A DNA stretch of 64,000 bases from an uncultured Prevotellaceae bacterium (GTDB lineage Bacteria > Bacteroidota > Bacteroidia > Bacteroidales > Bacteroidaceae), in contig ONMA01000021.1 of the NCBI GenBank assembly GCA_900318815.1, positions 51,658 through 115,657 on the forward strand, in the 5' to 3' direction. A program made the position numbers and the translations under genes. Below, piece by piece: positions 34,151 to 44,767 of the stretch (positions are counted from its first letter, which is position 1; each line of letters starts with the position of its first letter). The notes beneath the pieces were generated by a model. It made no database searches and was not told the DNA's origin. It was given only the letters and a program-made list of their open reading frames with translations.

Positions 34151-36652
34151 CTACTTGCTCTTTAGTGTCAGACTGGCGGTAGGCAATGCGCTCTTGATGC
34201 TTACGCTGACGGAGTCTCCCTTCTGCGTGCTGCGAACAACGAGGAGGGCACGGCCCTTCCACGTTTTTGCACGCGACGAGGTGTAGGGTTCAGTATCCTT
34301 CAGGTCGGCAGAGGCAAAGGCTAACAGCTTACCTGCTCCCTTGACTACAGCCTCGCAGGGAATGGCGGCTTCGGGGACGACTGTGCCCTGCTTGTCAAGC
34401 ACTTCAACGGTGATGAAGGTAAGCGACTGGCCGTCGGCAGTCATCACGGTGCGGTCAGAGGTGAGGCGCAGGCGGGCTGGTTCACCGGCGGTCTGAAGAC
34501 CCACCCCCGACCCCTCCCTGTGAGGGAGGGGAGTAGATACTTCTGCACGCAAAGTGCCTGGCTCATAGTTCACTGTAAAGACAGCCTTGAACTCAGTCTC
34601 GCGACTTACTTGCTTCGTGCCGATAAGTTGGTCGTTCAGATAGAGTTTCACCTCTGGTGCCTTGGTATAAACCTCCACTTCGATAGGCTTACCTTCCCAT
34701 CCGGGCCATGTCCATGACTCCCATGTGGGCCAGACGCTCCACATCGTGGTGTGAATCTCGCCGTGATAGCCGTTGGGTTCTTTGACGCAAAGGTAAAGAC
34801 TCTCCCCCAGCCCCTCCCTGTGAGGGAGGGGAGTAGATAGTCCTTTCGCTGCATCTCCGTCCTGAGAGTAACCACTCCCCTCCCTCTCAGGGAGGGGCTG
34901 TGGGGTGGGTCGCCACAGCATCTCTCGATAGTGGCTGATGGGCTTGCGCCAGCCAGTGATGTCGACATCACCGCAGGGAGCGCCGTGCCATTCGGGCTGT
35001 CCACCCTCAATCCACGACTCGCCCTCACGCTCACCTTTATAATAGTTACGACCTATGCCGCTCTCGCCCAGATAGTCAAGACCCGTCCACACGATGTCGC
35101 CCACGACGTAAGGGTAGTCGTTCGCCACAGCCCAATTGCGGAAGGCATCACGCGGATAGCTCTCCGTCTGCCAGATGATGCGCTTCGGGTCGCGCTCATG
35201 GTCGCCAGCGTGCTTGAAGATCATGTAGTTGTAGCCCGCCACGTCGAGCACCTCGGCGTGCGGGTCGTAGATTTCCCAGTCGCTGTCCCAGGCACAGAGG
35301 GCCTCGGTGACGGGGCGCGTCGTATCCAGTTCGTGGATGGCCTTTTTCATTTGTCGGGCGGTATAGACCACGCGGATGTCCTTGCGCTCGATGACCTCGT
35401 TGCCGATGCTCCATGAGATGACGCTCGGATGGTTGCGGTCGCGCAATACCATCGCGTGGATGTCCTCACGGAAGCAGGAGTCGATGACGGTAGAATAGTC
35501 GAAGGGATTCTTCTGTGTGCGCCAGCCATCGAAAGCCTCGTCGATGACAAGCATACCTATTGAGTCGCAGGCATCGAGGAAGGCACGGGTGGTGGGATTA
35601 TGGGAGGTACGAATCAGGTTGAAGCCCGCCTCCTTCATCTGGCGCACCTTGCGGATTTCGGCATCGTCGAAGGCCATTGCACCCAGCACGCCATCGTCGT
35701 GATGTACGCAAGCACCGTTGATGAGCATCGGCTTGCCATTGAGCACGAAGCCATTCTCGGCATCGAACGAGAACGAGCGTATGCCGAACTTTGTTGAGTG
35801 TTGAGAGTGGAGTGTTGAGAGTTCGGCTTTTCCGTGTTGTATGATTCTCTCGTCAGAAAGCCGTATGTTCGCGGTATAGAGATAGGGATTATCGGGCGAC
35901 CAGAGTCTTGGATGGTTGATGGTGTAGGTAAAGATAACGGTCTTGCTCTCACCGGCTTTCAGCGATACTTCTTGCTGCTGACCTTCCACCTCGACGATAC
36001 CCTGCTGACCATTTTTGCTCTCGTTCTGCACCGTCACCTCCACCTGCACCTTCGCTTTGTCGGCATTTACCTCCGGCGTCGTGATGAAGATGCCGTTCTC
36101 GGCAATGTGCAGCGCGGGCATGGTCTCCAACCAAACATGGCGATAGATGCCCGAACCGCTATACCAGCGGCAGTTGGGCTGCTCTGAGTTGTCCACCTTC
36201 ACCACCACCTCATTGAGGTTGATGGGGTTTGAGGCTTTGGAGTTCTGAGGTTTCAAGTAGGGCGTGATGTCAACTGTAAACGGCGTATAGCCATAGTGAT
36301 GCTGCCCGGCCTTCTGACCGTTCACATAGACCTCAGCCTTCTGATAGACACCCTCGAAGTGTAGCTTGACGATTTCGCCACTGGGCGAGCCAAACAACTT
36401 GCGGTATTCGCCCTTGCCGGCCTCAAACCATCCGCCACCAGTTCCCGTAGCGCCCTTGCCCGAATTGGGACCTTCGAAGATGTCCCAGTCGTGCGGCAGG
36501 TCCACCGTTACGGTCTTCCCATTCCGTGTAAACTGCCAGCCGAAGTCAAACAACTGTCTTTGTGTCTTTTCCTGGCCAAGTTCGCCTACCCTTTGTGCCG
36601 ATGCCGTCACCGCTGCGATGCCCAGCATCATTGTAATCAAAATCTTCTTCAT
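34151..36652 (-). CDS. GH2 family glycosidase (beta-galactosidase-like), secreted
   Basis: 833 residues. Signal peptide 1-19. Sugar-binding jelly roll (DFGWQFTRNGKTVTVDLPHDWDI), Ig-like domain, then the TIM barrel with acid/base Glu419 in SWSIGNEV and nucleophile Glu497 in WQTESYPR. A DUF4982-like domain follows, and a C-terminal Ig-like domain (RLTSDRTVMTADGQSLTFITVEVLD). Two non-family inserts, at about 581-617 and 705-718 (LPEREGSG, STPLPHREG), are encoded by palindromic elements. Probable beta-galactosidase or related exo-glycosidase; substrate not certain. Preceded by a lipoprotein gene (19-base gap). Confidence 0.92.
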   Translation of the reverse strand: MKKILITMMLGIAAVTASAQRVGELGQEKTQRQLFDFGWQFTRNGKTVTVDLPHDWDIFEGPNSGKGATGTGGGWFEAGKGEYRKLFGSPSGEIVKLHFEGVYQKAEVYVNGQKAGQHHYGYTPFTVDITPYLKPQNSKASNPINLNEVVVKVDNSEQPNCRWYSGSGIYRHVWLETMPALHIAENGIFITTPEVNADKAKVQVEVTVQNESKNGQQGIVEVEGQQQEVSLKAGESKTVIFTYTINHPRLWSPDNPYLYTANIRLSDERIIQHGKAELSTLHSQHSTKFGIRSFSFDAENGFVLNGKPMLINGACVHHDDGVLGAMAFDDAEIRKVRQMKEAGFNLIRTSHNPTTRAFLDACDSIGMLVIDEAFDGWRTQKNPFDYSTVIDSCFREDIHAMVLRDRNHPSVISWSIGNEVIERKDIRVVYTARQMKKAIHELDTTRPVTEALCAWDSDWEIYDPHAEVLDVAGYNYMIFKHAGDHERDPKRIIWQTESYPRDAFRNWAVANDYPYVVGDIVWTGLDYLGESGIGRNYYKGEREGESWIEGGQPEWHGAPCGDVDITGWRKPISHYREMLWRPTPQPLPEREGSGYSQDGDAAKGLSTPLPHREGLGESLYLCVKEPNGYHGEIHTTMWSVWPTWESWTWPGWEGKPIEVEVYTKAPEVKLYLNDQLIGTKQVSRETEFKAVFTVNYEPGTLRAEVSTPLPHREGSGVGLQTAGEPARLRLTSDRTVMTADGQSLTFITVEVLDKQGTVVPEAAIPCEAVVKGAGKLLAFASADLKDTEPYTSSRAKTWKGRALLVVRSTQKGDSVSVSIKSALPTASLTLKSK
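34498..34538. repeat. in-frame palindromic element in GH2 (site 1)
   Basis: CCCCTCCCTGTGAGGGAGGGG hairpin read in frame as STPLPHREGSGVG near residue 710. Confidence 0.8.
34800..34910. repeat. in-frame palindromic element pair in GH2 (site 2)
   Basis: Two inverted hairpin-bearing halves (34800-34840 and 34873-34910; CCCCTCCCTGTGAGGGAGGGG and CCCCTCCCTCTCAGGGAGGGG) enclose a short spacer. Read in frame as PTPQPLPEREGSGYS...GLSTPLPHREGLGE. Confidence 0.8.
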
Positions 36653-36671
36653 GACTGGTATTTACTGATGT

Positions 36672-37073
36672 TCACTTTTGGTTCTCCAAGTAGTCAAATA
36701 AGTTGATGGTTCCGGCTTCCTCCTCCACATTGAGAGCCGGCACTCTCTCCACCATTCTTGTGGTGCCGCTTGTCTTGTCGACATAGAAATGCACAAAGGC
36801 ACCGGTATAGCTGCGGAACACTACCTGATAGGCAGAGTCCGTCTCTTCACCCATGGTCAAAGACATGATGTCAGGATTGTCCTTTGCTGCGCTCCAGTCA
36901 TACGCGCTGTGGCAATAGTTGTTCACTCCCTCGTAAGCCATGTCTGCCATAATGGTTCTTGGCGTATCTTCCGTCTGCACATCAGAAGACGGTGTCACAC
37001 TTGCCTGGTTATTACGGCATGAGCATAAAAACAAGGCTACAAACACAAATGTAAAAGCAATATACTTCCTCAT
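36672..37073 (-). CDS. small lipoprotein of unknown function
   Basis: 133 residues from the ATG at 37073 (MRKYIAFTFVFVALFLCSC). An upstream in-frame ATG at 37100 overlaps the -7 box and is not used. Lipobox LFLCSC, then an Asp/Ser-rich linker and a compact domain with YQVVFRSYTGAFVHFYVDKTSGTTRMVERVP. Family not recognised. First gene of a likely operon with GH2 and the ZIP transporter. Confidence 0.65.
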   Translation of the reverse strand: MRKYIAFTFVFVALFLCSCRNNQASVTPSSDVQTEDTPRTIMADMAYEGVNNYCHSAYDWSAAKDNPDIMSLTMGEETDSAYQVVFRSYTGAFVHFYVDKTSGTTRMVERVPALNVEEEAGTINLFDYLENQK

Positions 37074-37097
37074 AATACTAAATATTTTTTCAAGCCG

Positions 37098-37105
37098 CAA
37101 ATATA
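37098..37105 (-). promoter_or_regulatory. -7 box of the lipoprotein-GH2-ZIP operon
   Basis: TATATTTG on the minus strand, 25 bases upstream of the ATG at 37073. Confidence 0.6.
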
Positions 37106-37225
37106 CGAATTATTACGGATAAATTGCTATATTTGTGCCGTAATTTAGGATAGTTTATAATTACGCTGTCCGATAAAAACACAGGATGATTATCAACAAT
37201 TGCACTTCTTTTTGGTTACAGTTCC

Positions 37226-38784
<1,559 letters not shown>

Positions 38785-38788
<4 letters not shown>

Positions 38789-39339
38789 AAGTAGGAATCA
38801 TTGGAACGGGATGGATTGCCGAGAAGGCAGCCATCACCCTGAACGGACTGGACTGCTGCGAGGCCTACGCCGTAGGCTCGCGCAAGCAGGAAACGGCTGA
38901 TCTCTTTGCCGCCAAGTGGAATATCAGGAAAGCTTACGGCTCATACAGCGAACTGATTGCCGACAAGGATATTGACCTCACCAACGCCATCACCATCATC
39001 CTAAAGGACGGCATCCTGGCCAACGTCCAGTCGTCGGCACAATGCGTGGGCGACAACATCGGCGTCATCGCGGGTACAGAAGGAAACATCATCATCGACA
39101 ATATCAACAACCCGCAGATGATAACTGTCAACGGCCCCAACCGCACATACGTCGAGACCATCCGCGTGCCCCGGCAAATCACGGGCTATGAGTACCAGTT
39201 CCTGGCTTGTAGGCAGGCACTCCTTGACGGACTGACTGAGCCGCGCGAAATGCCCCATGCCGAGACGCTTTACATCATGCAACTCATGGACGGACTGCGC
39301 CGCAAATGGGGGGTCTGCTATCCGATGGATGAAGAATAA
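38785..39339 (+). pseudogene. Gfo/Idh/MocA-type oxidoreductase with large in-frame deletion
   Basis: 184 residues; family members are about 320. MKVGIIGTGWIAEKAAITL is the NAD(P)-binding start and YGSYSELIADKDIDL the end of the first helices. The sequence then jumps to TIILKDGILANVQSSAQC and the C-terminal domain (GTEGNIIIDNINNPQ, YEYQFLACRQALLDG). Roughly 130 residues, including the EKP catalytic-Lys motif, are absent, so the product should be inactive. Reading frame is preserved. Confidence 0.75.
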
Positions 39340-39355
39340 ATAGAAGGCGTCGAAA

Positions 39356-40342
39356 TCACAGCCGCAGGCCGAAGAATGTGCGGATGCGCCACTTGGTGTT
39401 GTGGAGGGTGAGGCTCTCCTCGTGGCCGATGTTGGTGAAGTTATATACCATTGACATGCCGACGAACTTGTTGCCCCACTGGCGGATGACGGCGCCGCGC
39501 CCTGTGATGATGACCTCCGGGAAGTGGTAGTGAAGGGGTACTCGCGTATCGCCAAAGGTCATCGACGTATTGCTATAGACGATGAATGCGGGCAGGGCAG
39601 AGAGGTGCAGAAGCCAGCCCTGCCCCGGCACGTAGTTATAGCCATAGCCCGCGCCGAGCGCCACGTTCGTCATCTTCAGTTGCATCTCCTGTTCCCAGTC
39701 AAGGGTGGCATGCTGGCCCATGCCCGATGCGGCCAGAAGGAAACTGCCGGCAGATTGCCGCTGGATGTAGCTCTGCGAGAAGGCGGCGGGATAGGAGAAA
39801 CGGCGGCTGTTGAAGACGTAGAAGGCATTCAGGTTCAGCGTCTTCACCGACAGCAGGCCGTCGGGCAGTACGATGCGCTCCATGCCCTCATGATCGTGCC
39901 AGCCGGTGAAGTTCTTGGCATCTTGATAGATGATGTCGAAGCCAAAGCGACGACCATAGCTGTTGAAGTTCAGTTCATAGTCATGGTACTTACCCATCAG
40001 CTTGGCAAGATTGAGCGAAGTGCTGAGCGTGAAGCCGAGGTAGCTGACACCCATACTAAGCGTCGTCTTCCTGTTGGCTTCCATCTCCGACTTGAAGTGT
40101 CGGCCGACATCTGACCCCTCTGCCTCAATCATTGCTCCAGACACATTCATCCGCGCCCTGACGGTCCATTTGCTCTGAGGGCGCATGATGTAAGCCGTGT
40201 CAATGTCGCCTTGGCGGTATTTCCGAGTCAGCATGCCGTCAACGCGCTGCAAGACACGCTGTGCTGCTGAGGGAAGGCTCAAACAGCTCATTATCACGAA
40301 CAGCGTCGTGGCCACCATCCGCCTAAAGAAGTAATCTCTCAT
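39356..40342 (-). CDS. DUF4421-like outer membrane beta-barrel protein
   Basis: 328 residues from the ATG at 40342 (MRDYFFRRMVATTLFVIM), giving a normal signal peptide ending SLPSAAQ. An ATG 19 codons earlier would overlap the GH28 gene. Alternating hydrophobic strands such as TTLSMGVSYLGFTLSTSLN and WLLHLSALPAFIVYSNTSMTFGD indicate an outer-membrane barrel, as in the DUF4421 family of Bacteroidetes. Function unknown. Follows the GH28 gene closely (44 bases). Confidence 0.7.
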   Translation of the reverse strand: MRDYFFRRMVATTLFVIMSCLSLPSAAQRVLQRVDGMLTRKYRQGDIDTAYIMRPQSKWTVRARMNVSGAMIEAEGSDVGRHFKSEMEANRKTTLSMGVSYLGFTLSTSLNLAKLMGKYHDYELNFNSYGRRFGFDIIYQDAKNFTGWHDHEGMERIVLPDGLLSVKTLNLNAFYVFNSRRFSYPAAFSQSYIQRQSAGSFLLAASGMGQHATLDWEQEMQLKMTNVALGAGYGYNYVPGQGWLLHLSALPAFIVYSNTSMTFGDTRVPLHYHFPEVIITGRGAVIRQWGNKFVGMSMVYNFTNIGHEESLTLHNTKWRIRTFFGLRL

Positions 40343-40386
40343 TGTTTCCGTTCTGATAACTTCATCAAAAAAACAACTCGTCAACT

Positions 40387-41814
40387 TTATTGACTGCAAG
40401 GAGACATCTGCGTTTGACTTTGCAGTTTCACGTCCTCAAGGATAATGTCGGGGCGCTCATCGGGGCGCATCAGTTCGAACTTTACGTTCTGCAGGTGCAG
40501 GCCATCGACATGACGGGCGAAGAGACCGTAGGCAGGCGTGGGGCCAGCCCAGCGCGGCTCGGGGTAGTTCGTGCCCTGCTCGCGATAGGGCGTCGTCACC
40601 TTCTTGCCGCCCCCACGATACTGGATGCGGATGTTCGACAGCGAGACGTTGCGGATGGGTTCACCCTCCATGCCGGTAATGATGATGCCTGCCAGCGAGT
40701 CGCAATCATCGGCCACCACGTTATTGATATAGATGTCGCGAGCCGATGACATACGTGTCACTTCCTTGGGGCCACGGTTACGACAGCCCGTCGTGATGTA
40801 GATGGGGTAATGGTGGACGTGGCTCAAAGAGATATTCGATACAGTGATGTTCTCCATCCGTCCCTGATCCACCTCCTCAAAAGCGAGTCCGCTGCTCCAC
40901 ATACAGGTGCAGTTGGAGATGGTGATGTTGCGATAGCCGCCGTTTGACTCTGTGCCGAGCTTGATGCGCCCGCACACCCAGTTCACCTGCTCAGGGATAT
41001 ACTCGCCACTTAGGAAGGTGCCAAGCTTATAGCCCGTCACGATGCAGTTGGTGATGAGGATATGCTCGCACAGCACGGGCTGCTTCAGCGCATACGAACT
41101 CTTCAGCACGATGGCATCGTCGTTAGGCGTGTTCACCTTCGTATTGCTTACGGTGAAGTACTTGCAGCAGTCGATGTCGATGCCGTCGCGGTTGGTGTCG
41201 ATGGTCACGTTGTCGATGGTGCCGATGTCACAGCCCGTCGCGATGATGGCGAAGTGGCCGCCACGATAGATGGTGATGTCGCGGATGGTGACGTTGCGGC
41301 AAAGTTTCAGGGCGATGGCCTTGTCGCCCGTGCCGATGCTGCCTCCCTGCACGTTGCCCGCCTTCTCGGTATCACGCTTTGTCAAACCCTCACCATCAAT
41401 CATCCCGTTTCCCGTGATGCTGACATTCTGCTGCCCCTCGGCCCAGATCAGACTATTGTGAAAATAGGTATGACCGCCGTCCTGGTATTCCGGGAACCCG
41501 CCGAACGACTCGCTCTCGTCGTAGGCCTTCATCGATGCAGGGGCTGCCAGTATCTTCGCCCCGGCCATCAGGTGAAGATTGACATTGCTCTTCAACCGGA
41601 TGCTGCCGCAGAGATAAATACCTGCCGATAGCACTACCTGCCCGCCGCCACCAGCCGCAGCAGCCTCTATCGCCTTATTGATGGCTCCGTGGTCGAGCGT
41701 CGTCCCATTGCCCTTGGCTCCATAATCACACACATCATACACACCTGACGCAGCCGTCATTGTTGAGCAGAAAGACAGGGCAAAAATAACACAAAACAAA
41801 ATCGTCTTCTTCAT
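40387..41814 (-). CDS. GH28 polygalacturonase-like enzyme
   Basis: 475 residues. Signal peptide about 1-21. Begins with the pectin-lyase-fold start VYDVCDYGAKGNGTTLDHGAINKAIEAAAAGGGGQVVL. The core carries TNRDGIDIDCCKYFTVSNTKVNTPNDDAIVLKS, the GH28 region with the catalytic Asp residues. Right-handed beta-helix, probably periplasmic or surface. Acts on galacturonan or rhamnogalacturonan. Preceded by a tandem-repeat leader. Confidence 0.92.
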   Translation of the reverse strand: MKKTILFCVIFALSFCSTMTAASGVYDVCDYGAKGNGTTLDHGAINKAIEAAAAGGGGQVVLSAGIYLCGSIRLKSNVNLHLMAGAKILAAPASMKAYDESESFGGFPEYQDGGHTYFHNSLIWAEGQQNVSITGNGMIDGEGLTKRDTEKAGNVQGGSIGTGDKAIALKLCRNVTIRDITIYRGGHFAIIATGCDIGTIDNVTIDTNRDGIDIDCCKYFTVSNTKVNTPNDDAIVLKSSYALKQPVLCEHILITNCIVTGYKLGTFLSGEYIPEQVNWVCGRIKLGTESNGGYRNITISNCTCMWSSGLAFEEVDQGRMENITVSNISLSHVHHYPIYITTGCRNRGPKEVTRMSSARDIYINNVVADDCDSLAGIIITGMEGEPIRNVSLSNIRIQYRGGGKKVTTPYREQGTNYPEPRWAGPTPAYGLFARHVDGLHLQNVKFELMRPDERPDIILEDVKLQSQTQMSPCSQ

Positions 41815-41900
41815 TCTTAGAAATGATTAAAAAATAATTTGGTATAATTCGGGGGTACGAAGGTACGGGGGTACGGAGGTACGAGGTCAGATTCTCATAG

Positions 41901-42019
41901 AAAGTTGCGGCTTTTCTGTCCATTCCGGGCTGCGGGGCCAAAAAAGTTGCGGCTTTTTCCGCTTTCCGGGCTGCGGGGCCAAAAAAGTTGCGGCTTTTTT
42001 GCCCATTCCGGGCTGCGGT
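41901..42019. repeat. three tandem 41-42-base repeats upstream of GH28
   Basis: Units starting at AGTTGCGGCTTTT (41903, 41945, 41986) and ending CCGGGCTGCGGGGCCA; the third is truncated. Confidence 0.85.
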
Positions 42020-42139
42020 GCGGGGTCAGTATTGTTAAAATTCATGTTTGCTTTCGACTATTTGAAAAAAGTTTGGGTGCAAAGTTACGAAAATGTTACT
42101 TAATTGTAGTAGTTTGTTTGGGGCACAAATATACGAAAT

Positions 42140-42175
42140 AAATCCCAAAGCACAGCGACTGTGCTTCGGGATTTA
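42140..42175 (-). terminator. terminator of the Cthe_2159-like gene
   Basis: AAATCCC..AGCACAG / CTGTGCT..GGGATTT hairpin about 50 bases after the stop codon at 42226. Confidence 0.7.
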
Positions 42176-42225
42176 ATGATTATTGGGATTTCAGCCGTTC
42201 CACGTCGTCTGGCCCATAGAAATAA

Positions 42226-44196
42226 TCAATGACCACCAGGACCGCCACCACCAGGACCGCCCCCACCACCAGGACCGCCGCCACCACCAGGACCGCCGCC
42301 ACCGCCAGGGCCGCTGCCGCCGCCCGTGTAGGACGTGAGGCTGACCGACGAGCCACTACTTACCGTGGCATCAGTAGCTCCGTAGCCGTCAAAGATGTTT
42401 GTGCCATTGCTCTTCGATACACTATAGAGCGAGCTGCCTCCTGATACAACCCATGTGCCTGATGCAGGAACCTTGAAGGCAAAAGCCGTTCCGCTCTGGG
42501 TGAACGAGTACCAGTTGCTGGTGCTGAGCGATGCCGTATAGCACGACTGCGTCAGCGACGATCCGCTTTCGAGCGACGGATAGGCATAGAGCGTTCCGCT
42601 CTGTACGTAGAGCTTGTAACCGCCCTCGGTGTTGGCATCGATGGCTACCTCGGGACTGCTCTTGGTGGTATAAGCAAATACCGTAGCCCCCTTGACGTAC
42701 AGGTTGCCGTTGGAGTCGATGGCATCGTTGCCTGTAGAGTAGCCCCCCACATAGCCGCCAGAGAGCGTCATCGTGCTGGCAGAGTTGATGGCATCGTCAG
42801 AAGAATAGGCATAGATGACACCGCCAGTCACGTCAAGCGCACTTTTTGTCTCCACCGCCTCGTGGTAGCTGGCCTTTGCGTAGGTCGTACCGCCGCTGAC
42901 GGTCATTGCTCCGTCGGCCTTGATAGCCTTCGGCGACGTCTTCAGCGCGTCGGCCAAGCGCTCGGTGGTGTTCGAACTTGTAGTGGTGCGGATGGTGGTG
43001 TTGCTGGTGCTTGAGCAGTAGGCTATCTGTCCGGTGGTGATGGCTGAGATGTTGCCGCCGCTGATGGTCAGCGTACCGTCCACGCTGATGGCCTTACCGC
43101 CAGCACCCATGCTGTTCAGCGTCAGTGTGCCGCCGCTGATAGTCATGTTGCCGTCGGCACTCATCGCTGCACAGGCCTTCACCTCGCTATCGTCGCTGTC
43201 CCAGGTAGCACTGCCCTTGGTGGTTACGGTATAGATTCCGTCGCTAATCTTCATGTCGCCATCGGCCTTGATGCCTTTCGAGGCCGCTGCCGTAGTGGTG
43301 ACGGTTAGCGTACCGCCCTCTAAATAGACGTTGCCGCTGTCCTCGTCCTCGTGGTCGGTAGTCTCGCCTGTCGATGTCGTACCGCCCAGGTCGCACTGGA
43401 TGCCGTCGTCACCCACGCCGCTGATGGTCACCACGCCGCTCTTCATCTGGAAATACTCCTCGCAGTTGATGCCGTCGCCGACGGTCGAGGTAATGTTCAG
43501 CGTCAGGTTCTTGACGGTAATGTACGAGGCCGACTTGATGCCGTGCTTGTAGTTACCCACCACGTTCAGCGTACCGTTGCCCTGCAACTGCAACTGGCCT
43601 TTCGAGTAGATGCAGGCCTTCTGCGAGCCGCTGCCGTCGGTCAACGTGCTTTCCGTACCTTTCTTGGCACTCAGCTGTATGCGCTTCGAGTTGGTGATGT
43701 TGATGGCCGCACCGTTAGGGTTGGTCAGCGTAACACCATCCAGCGATACCGTACATTTGTAGGAGCCTCCTAAGGTCAGCGAGCCGTCGGTTGTCGTACC
43801 GCTGAGCACGTAGGTAATCTCGTCGCCGTCGATAGCTCCCGTATTCGACTGTGTGATGCTGACGTGAGCGCCACTCACCTCTGCCGTGACATAGTTGGAG
43901 ACGTTGTCGGCCATCGTCACCGTAGCCGATGAGCCATTATATACGATGTTTACTGTATTGGCTTCCACCGTCGACGAACTGCTACTGACTACCAGCATAC
44001 TTGTGATGTCGCTGATAGTAAACACGTCGCTGCCCACGGTCATGGTGGTGCCGCCAGTGAATATGGCGGGCGAACTTTCTGTCACCTGCGATGCCGAATA
44101 CTCTTTCGTGCCGCTGTTGGTAGTAATCTTCAGCGTCTGTGCCCCAGCTGCTATCATCAGCACGAGGGCTATCATAAAGAATAATGTACGCTTCAT
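42226..44196 (-). CDS. Cthe_2159-type beta-helix carbohydrate-binding protein
   Basis: 656 residues. Signal peptide about 1-19. From about 70 on it matches the Cthe_2159/DUF4353 family: NTVNIVYNGSSATVTM, ITQSNTGAIDGDEITYVLSGTTTDGSLTL, then repeats such as GIKSASYITVKNLTLNITSTVGDGINCEEYFQMKSG and GIKADGDMKISDGIYTV. The Clostridium thermocellum prototype is a polysaccharide-binding beta-helix. The last ~30 residues are (GGGGGP) repeats, likely a flexible or surface tail, from a 15-base DNA repeat at 42235-42325. Overlaps the upstream gene by 4 bases. Confidence 0.85.
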   Translation of the reverse strand: MKRTLFFMIALVLMIAAGAQTLKITTNSGTKEYSASQVTESSPAIFTGGTTMTVGSDVFTISDITSMLVVSSSSSTVEANTVNIVYNGSSATVTMADNVSNYVTAEVSGAHVSITQSNTGAIDGDEITYVLSGTTTDGSLTLGGSYKCTVSLDGVTLTNPNGAAINITNSKRIQLSAKKGTESTLTDGSGSQKACIYSKGQLQLQGNGTLNVVGNYKHGIKSASYITVKNLTLNITSTVGDGINCEEYFQMKSGVVTISGVGDDGIQCDLGGTTSTGETTDHEDEDSGNVYLEGGTLTVTTTAAASKGIKADGDMKISDGIYTVTTKGSATWDSDDSEVKACAAMSADGNMTISGGTLTLNSMGAGGKAISVDGTLTISGGNISAITTGQIAYCSSTSNTTIRTTTSSNTTERLADALKTSPKAIKADGAMTVSGGTTYAKASYHEAVETKSALDVTGGVIYAYSSDDAINSASTMTLSGGYVGGYSTGNDAIDSNGNLYVKGATVFAYTTKSSPEVAIDANTEGGYKLYVQSGTLYAYPSLESGSSLTQSCYTASLSTSNWYSFTQSGTAFAFKVPASGTWVVSGGSSLYSVSKSNGTNIFDGYGATDATVSSGSSVSLTSYTGGGSGPGGGGGPGGGGGPGGGGGPGGGGPGGH

Positions 44197-44576
44197 TTCA
44201 CTACCATTTTATAAGTTCTCTGTTTTGTCTTTACGATATACACGCCCTTGGACAGTTGAGATTTATCCACCTTTTTCCCATGTAAGTCGTAAAAAGTAGC
44301 GGTATCAGCTTCTTCACTATTCACTCTTAGCCCTTCGCTGATGCCTGTTGTTTCGTCCGTTGGCGAGAAATACATCTTGCTCAAATCAGCCAGCGCGAAT
44401 GTCTGGTTGCCAATGGTAAGTGTCGAGTTGTCAAGGTTAATCGTCACTGGCAGCGACGATACGTCCACCGAAGCCTTCGCCCCGTCCGCCGTTTCAAAAG
44501 TCAGGTAGGTATAGTCTCCGGCCTGCGCCGTCAGCGTTCCTACCAGCATGGTCAGAAATAAGATGATTCTTTTCAT
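44193..44576 (-). CDS. small secreted protein with Por-type tail
   Basis: 127 residues from the ATG at 44576 (MKRIILFLTMLVGTLTAQAG). The middle LTFETADGAKASVDVSSLPVTINLDNSTLTIGNQTFALADLSKMYFS resembles the N-terminal part of the next gene, and TATFYDLHGKKVDKSQLSKGVYIVKTKQRTYKMVVK is a sorting tail. The partner downstream lacks such a tail, so the pair may be functionally linked. ATGA overlap with it. Confidence 0.7.
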   Translation of the reverse strand: MKRIILFLTMLVGTLTAQAGDYTYLTFETADGAKASVDVSSLPVTINLDNSTLTIGNQTFALADLSKMYFSPTDETTGISEGLRVNSEEADTATFYDLHGKKVDKSQLSKGVYIVKTKQRTYKMVVK

Positions 44577-44605
44577 ATCGTGTTGTAGTTTGTTATTTGA
44601 CGATA

Positions 44606-44637
44606 CAAAATTAAAGAATATCGGAACGCTTACCAAA
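44606..44637 (-). promoter_or_regulatory. promoter of the small secreted protein / Cthe_2159 operon
   Basis: -7 TAATTTTG (44606-44613) and -33 TTTG (44634-44637) with a 20-base spacer. Confidence 0.7.
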
Positions 44638-44767
44638 TACTTTCAATGAACAGCCCGATTTATTCAACGAATGGCAGTTTATCTCTGTTCCTTGCTCATA
44701 CAACAAAACAACACCGATGTTAAAGTGCAGATAGAGGAACTATGTTTGCAATTGTCTTGATTAATTC

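Larger units (their letters stand above)
41815..42225. other. gap with two -7 boxes, tandem repeats and a terminator
   Basis: No gene. Holds CAAAGTTA (42080-42087) and CAAATATA (42126-42133), the minus-strand -7 boxes TAACTTTG and TATATTTG that probably serve GH28. The 41-base repeats lie between them and the gene, and the terminator of the next gene lies at 42140-42175. Confidence 0.6.

Noticed and set aside
42229-42444. Thr/Ala/Arg-rich plus-strand frame
   Set aside because: It is the antisense reading of the Gly-Pro repeat tail of the minus-strand gene.
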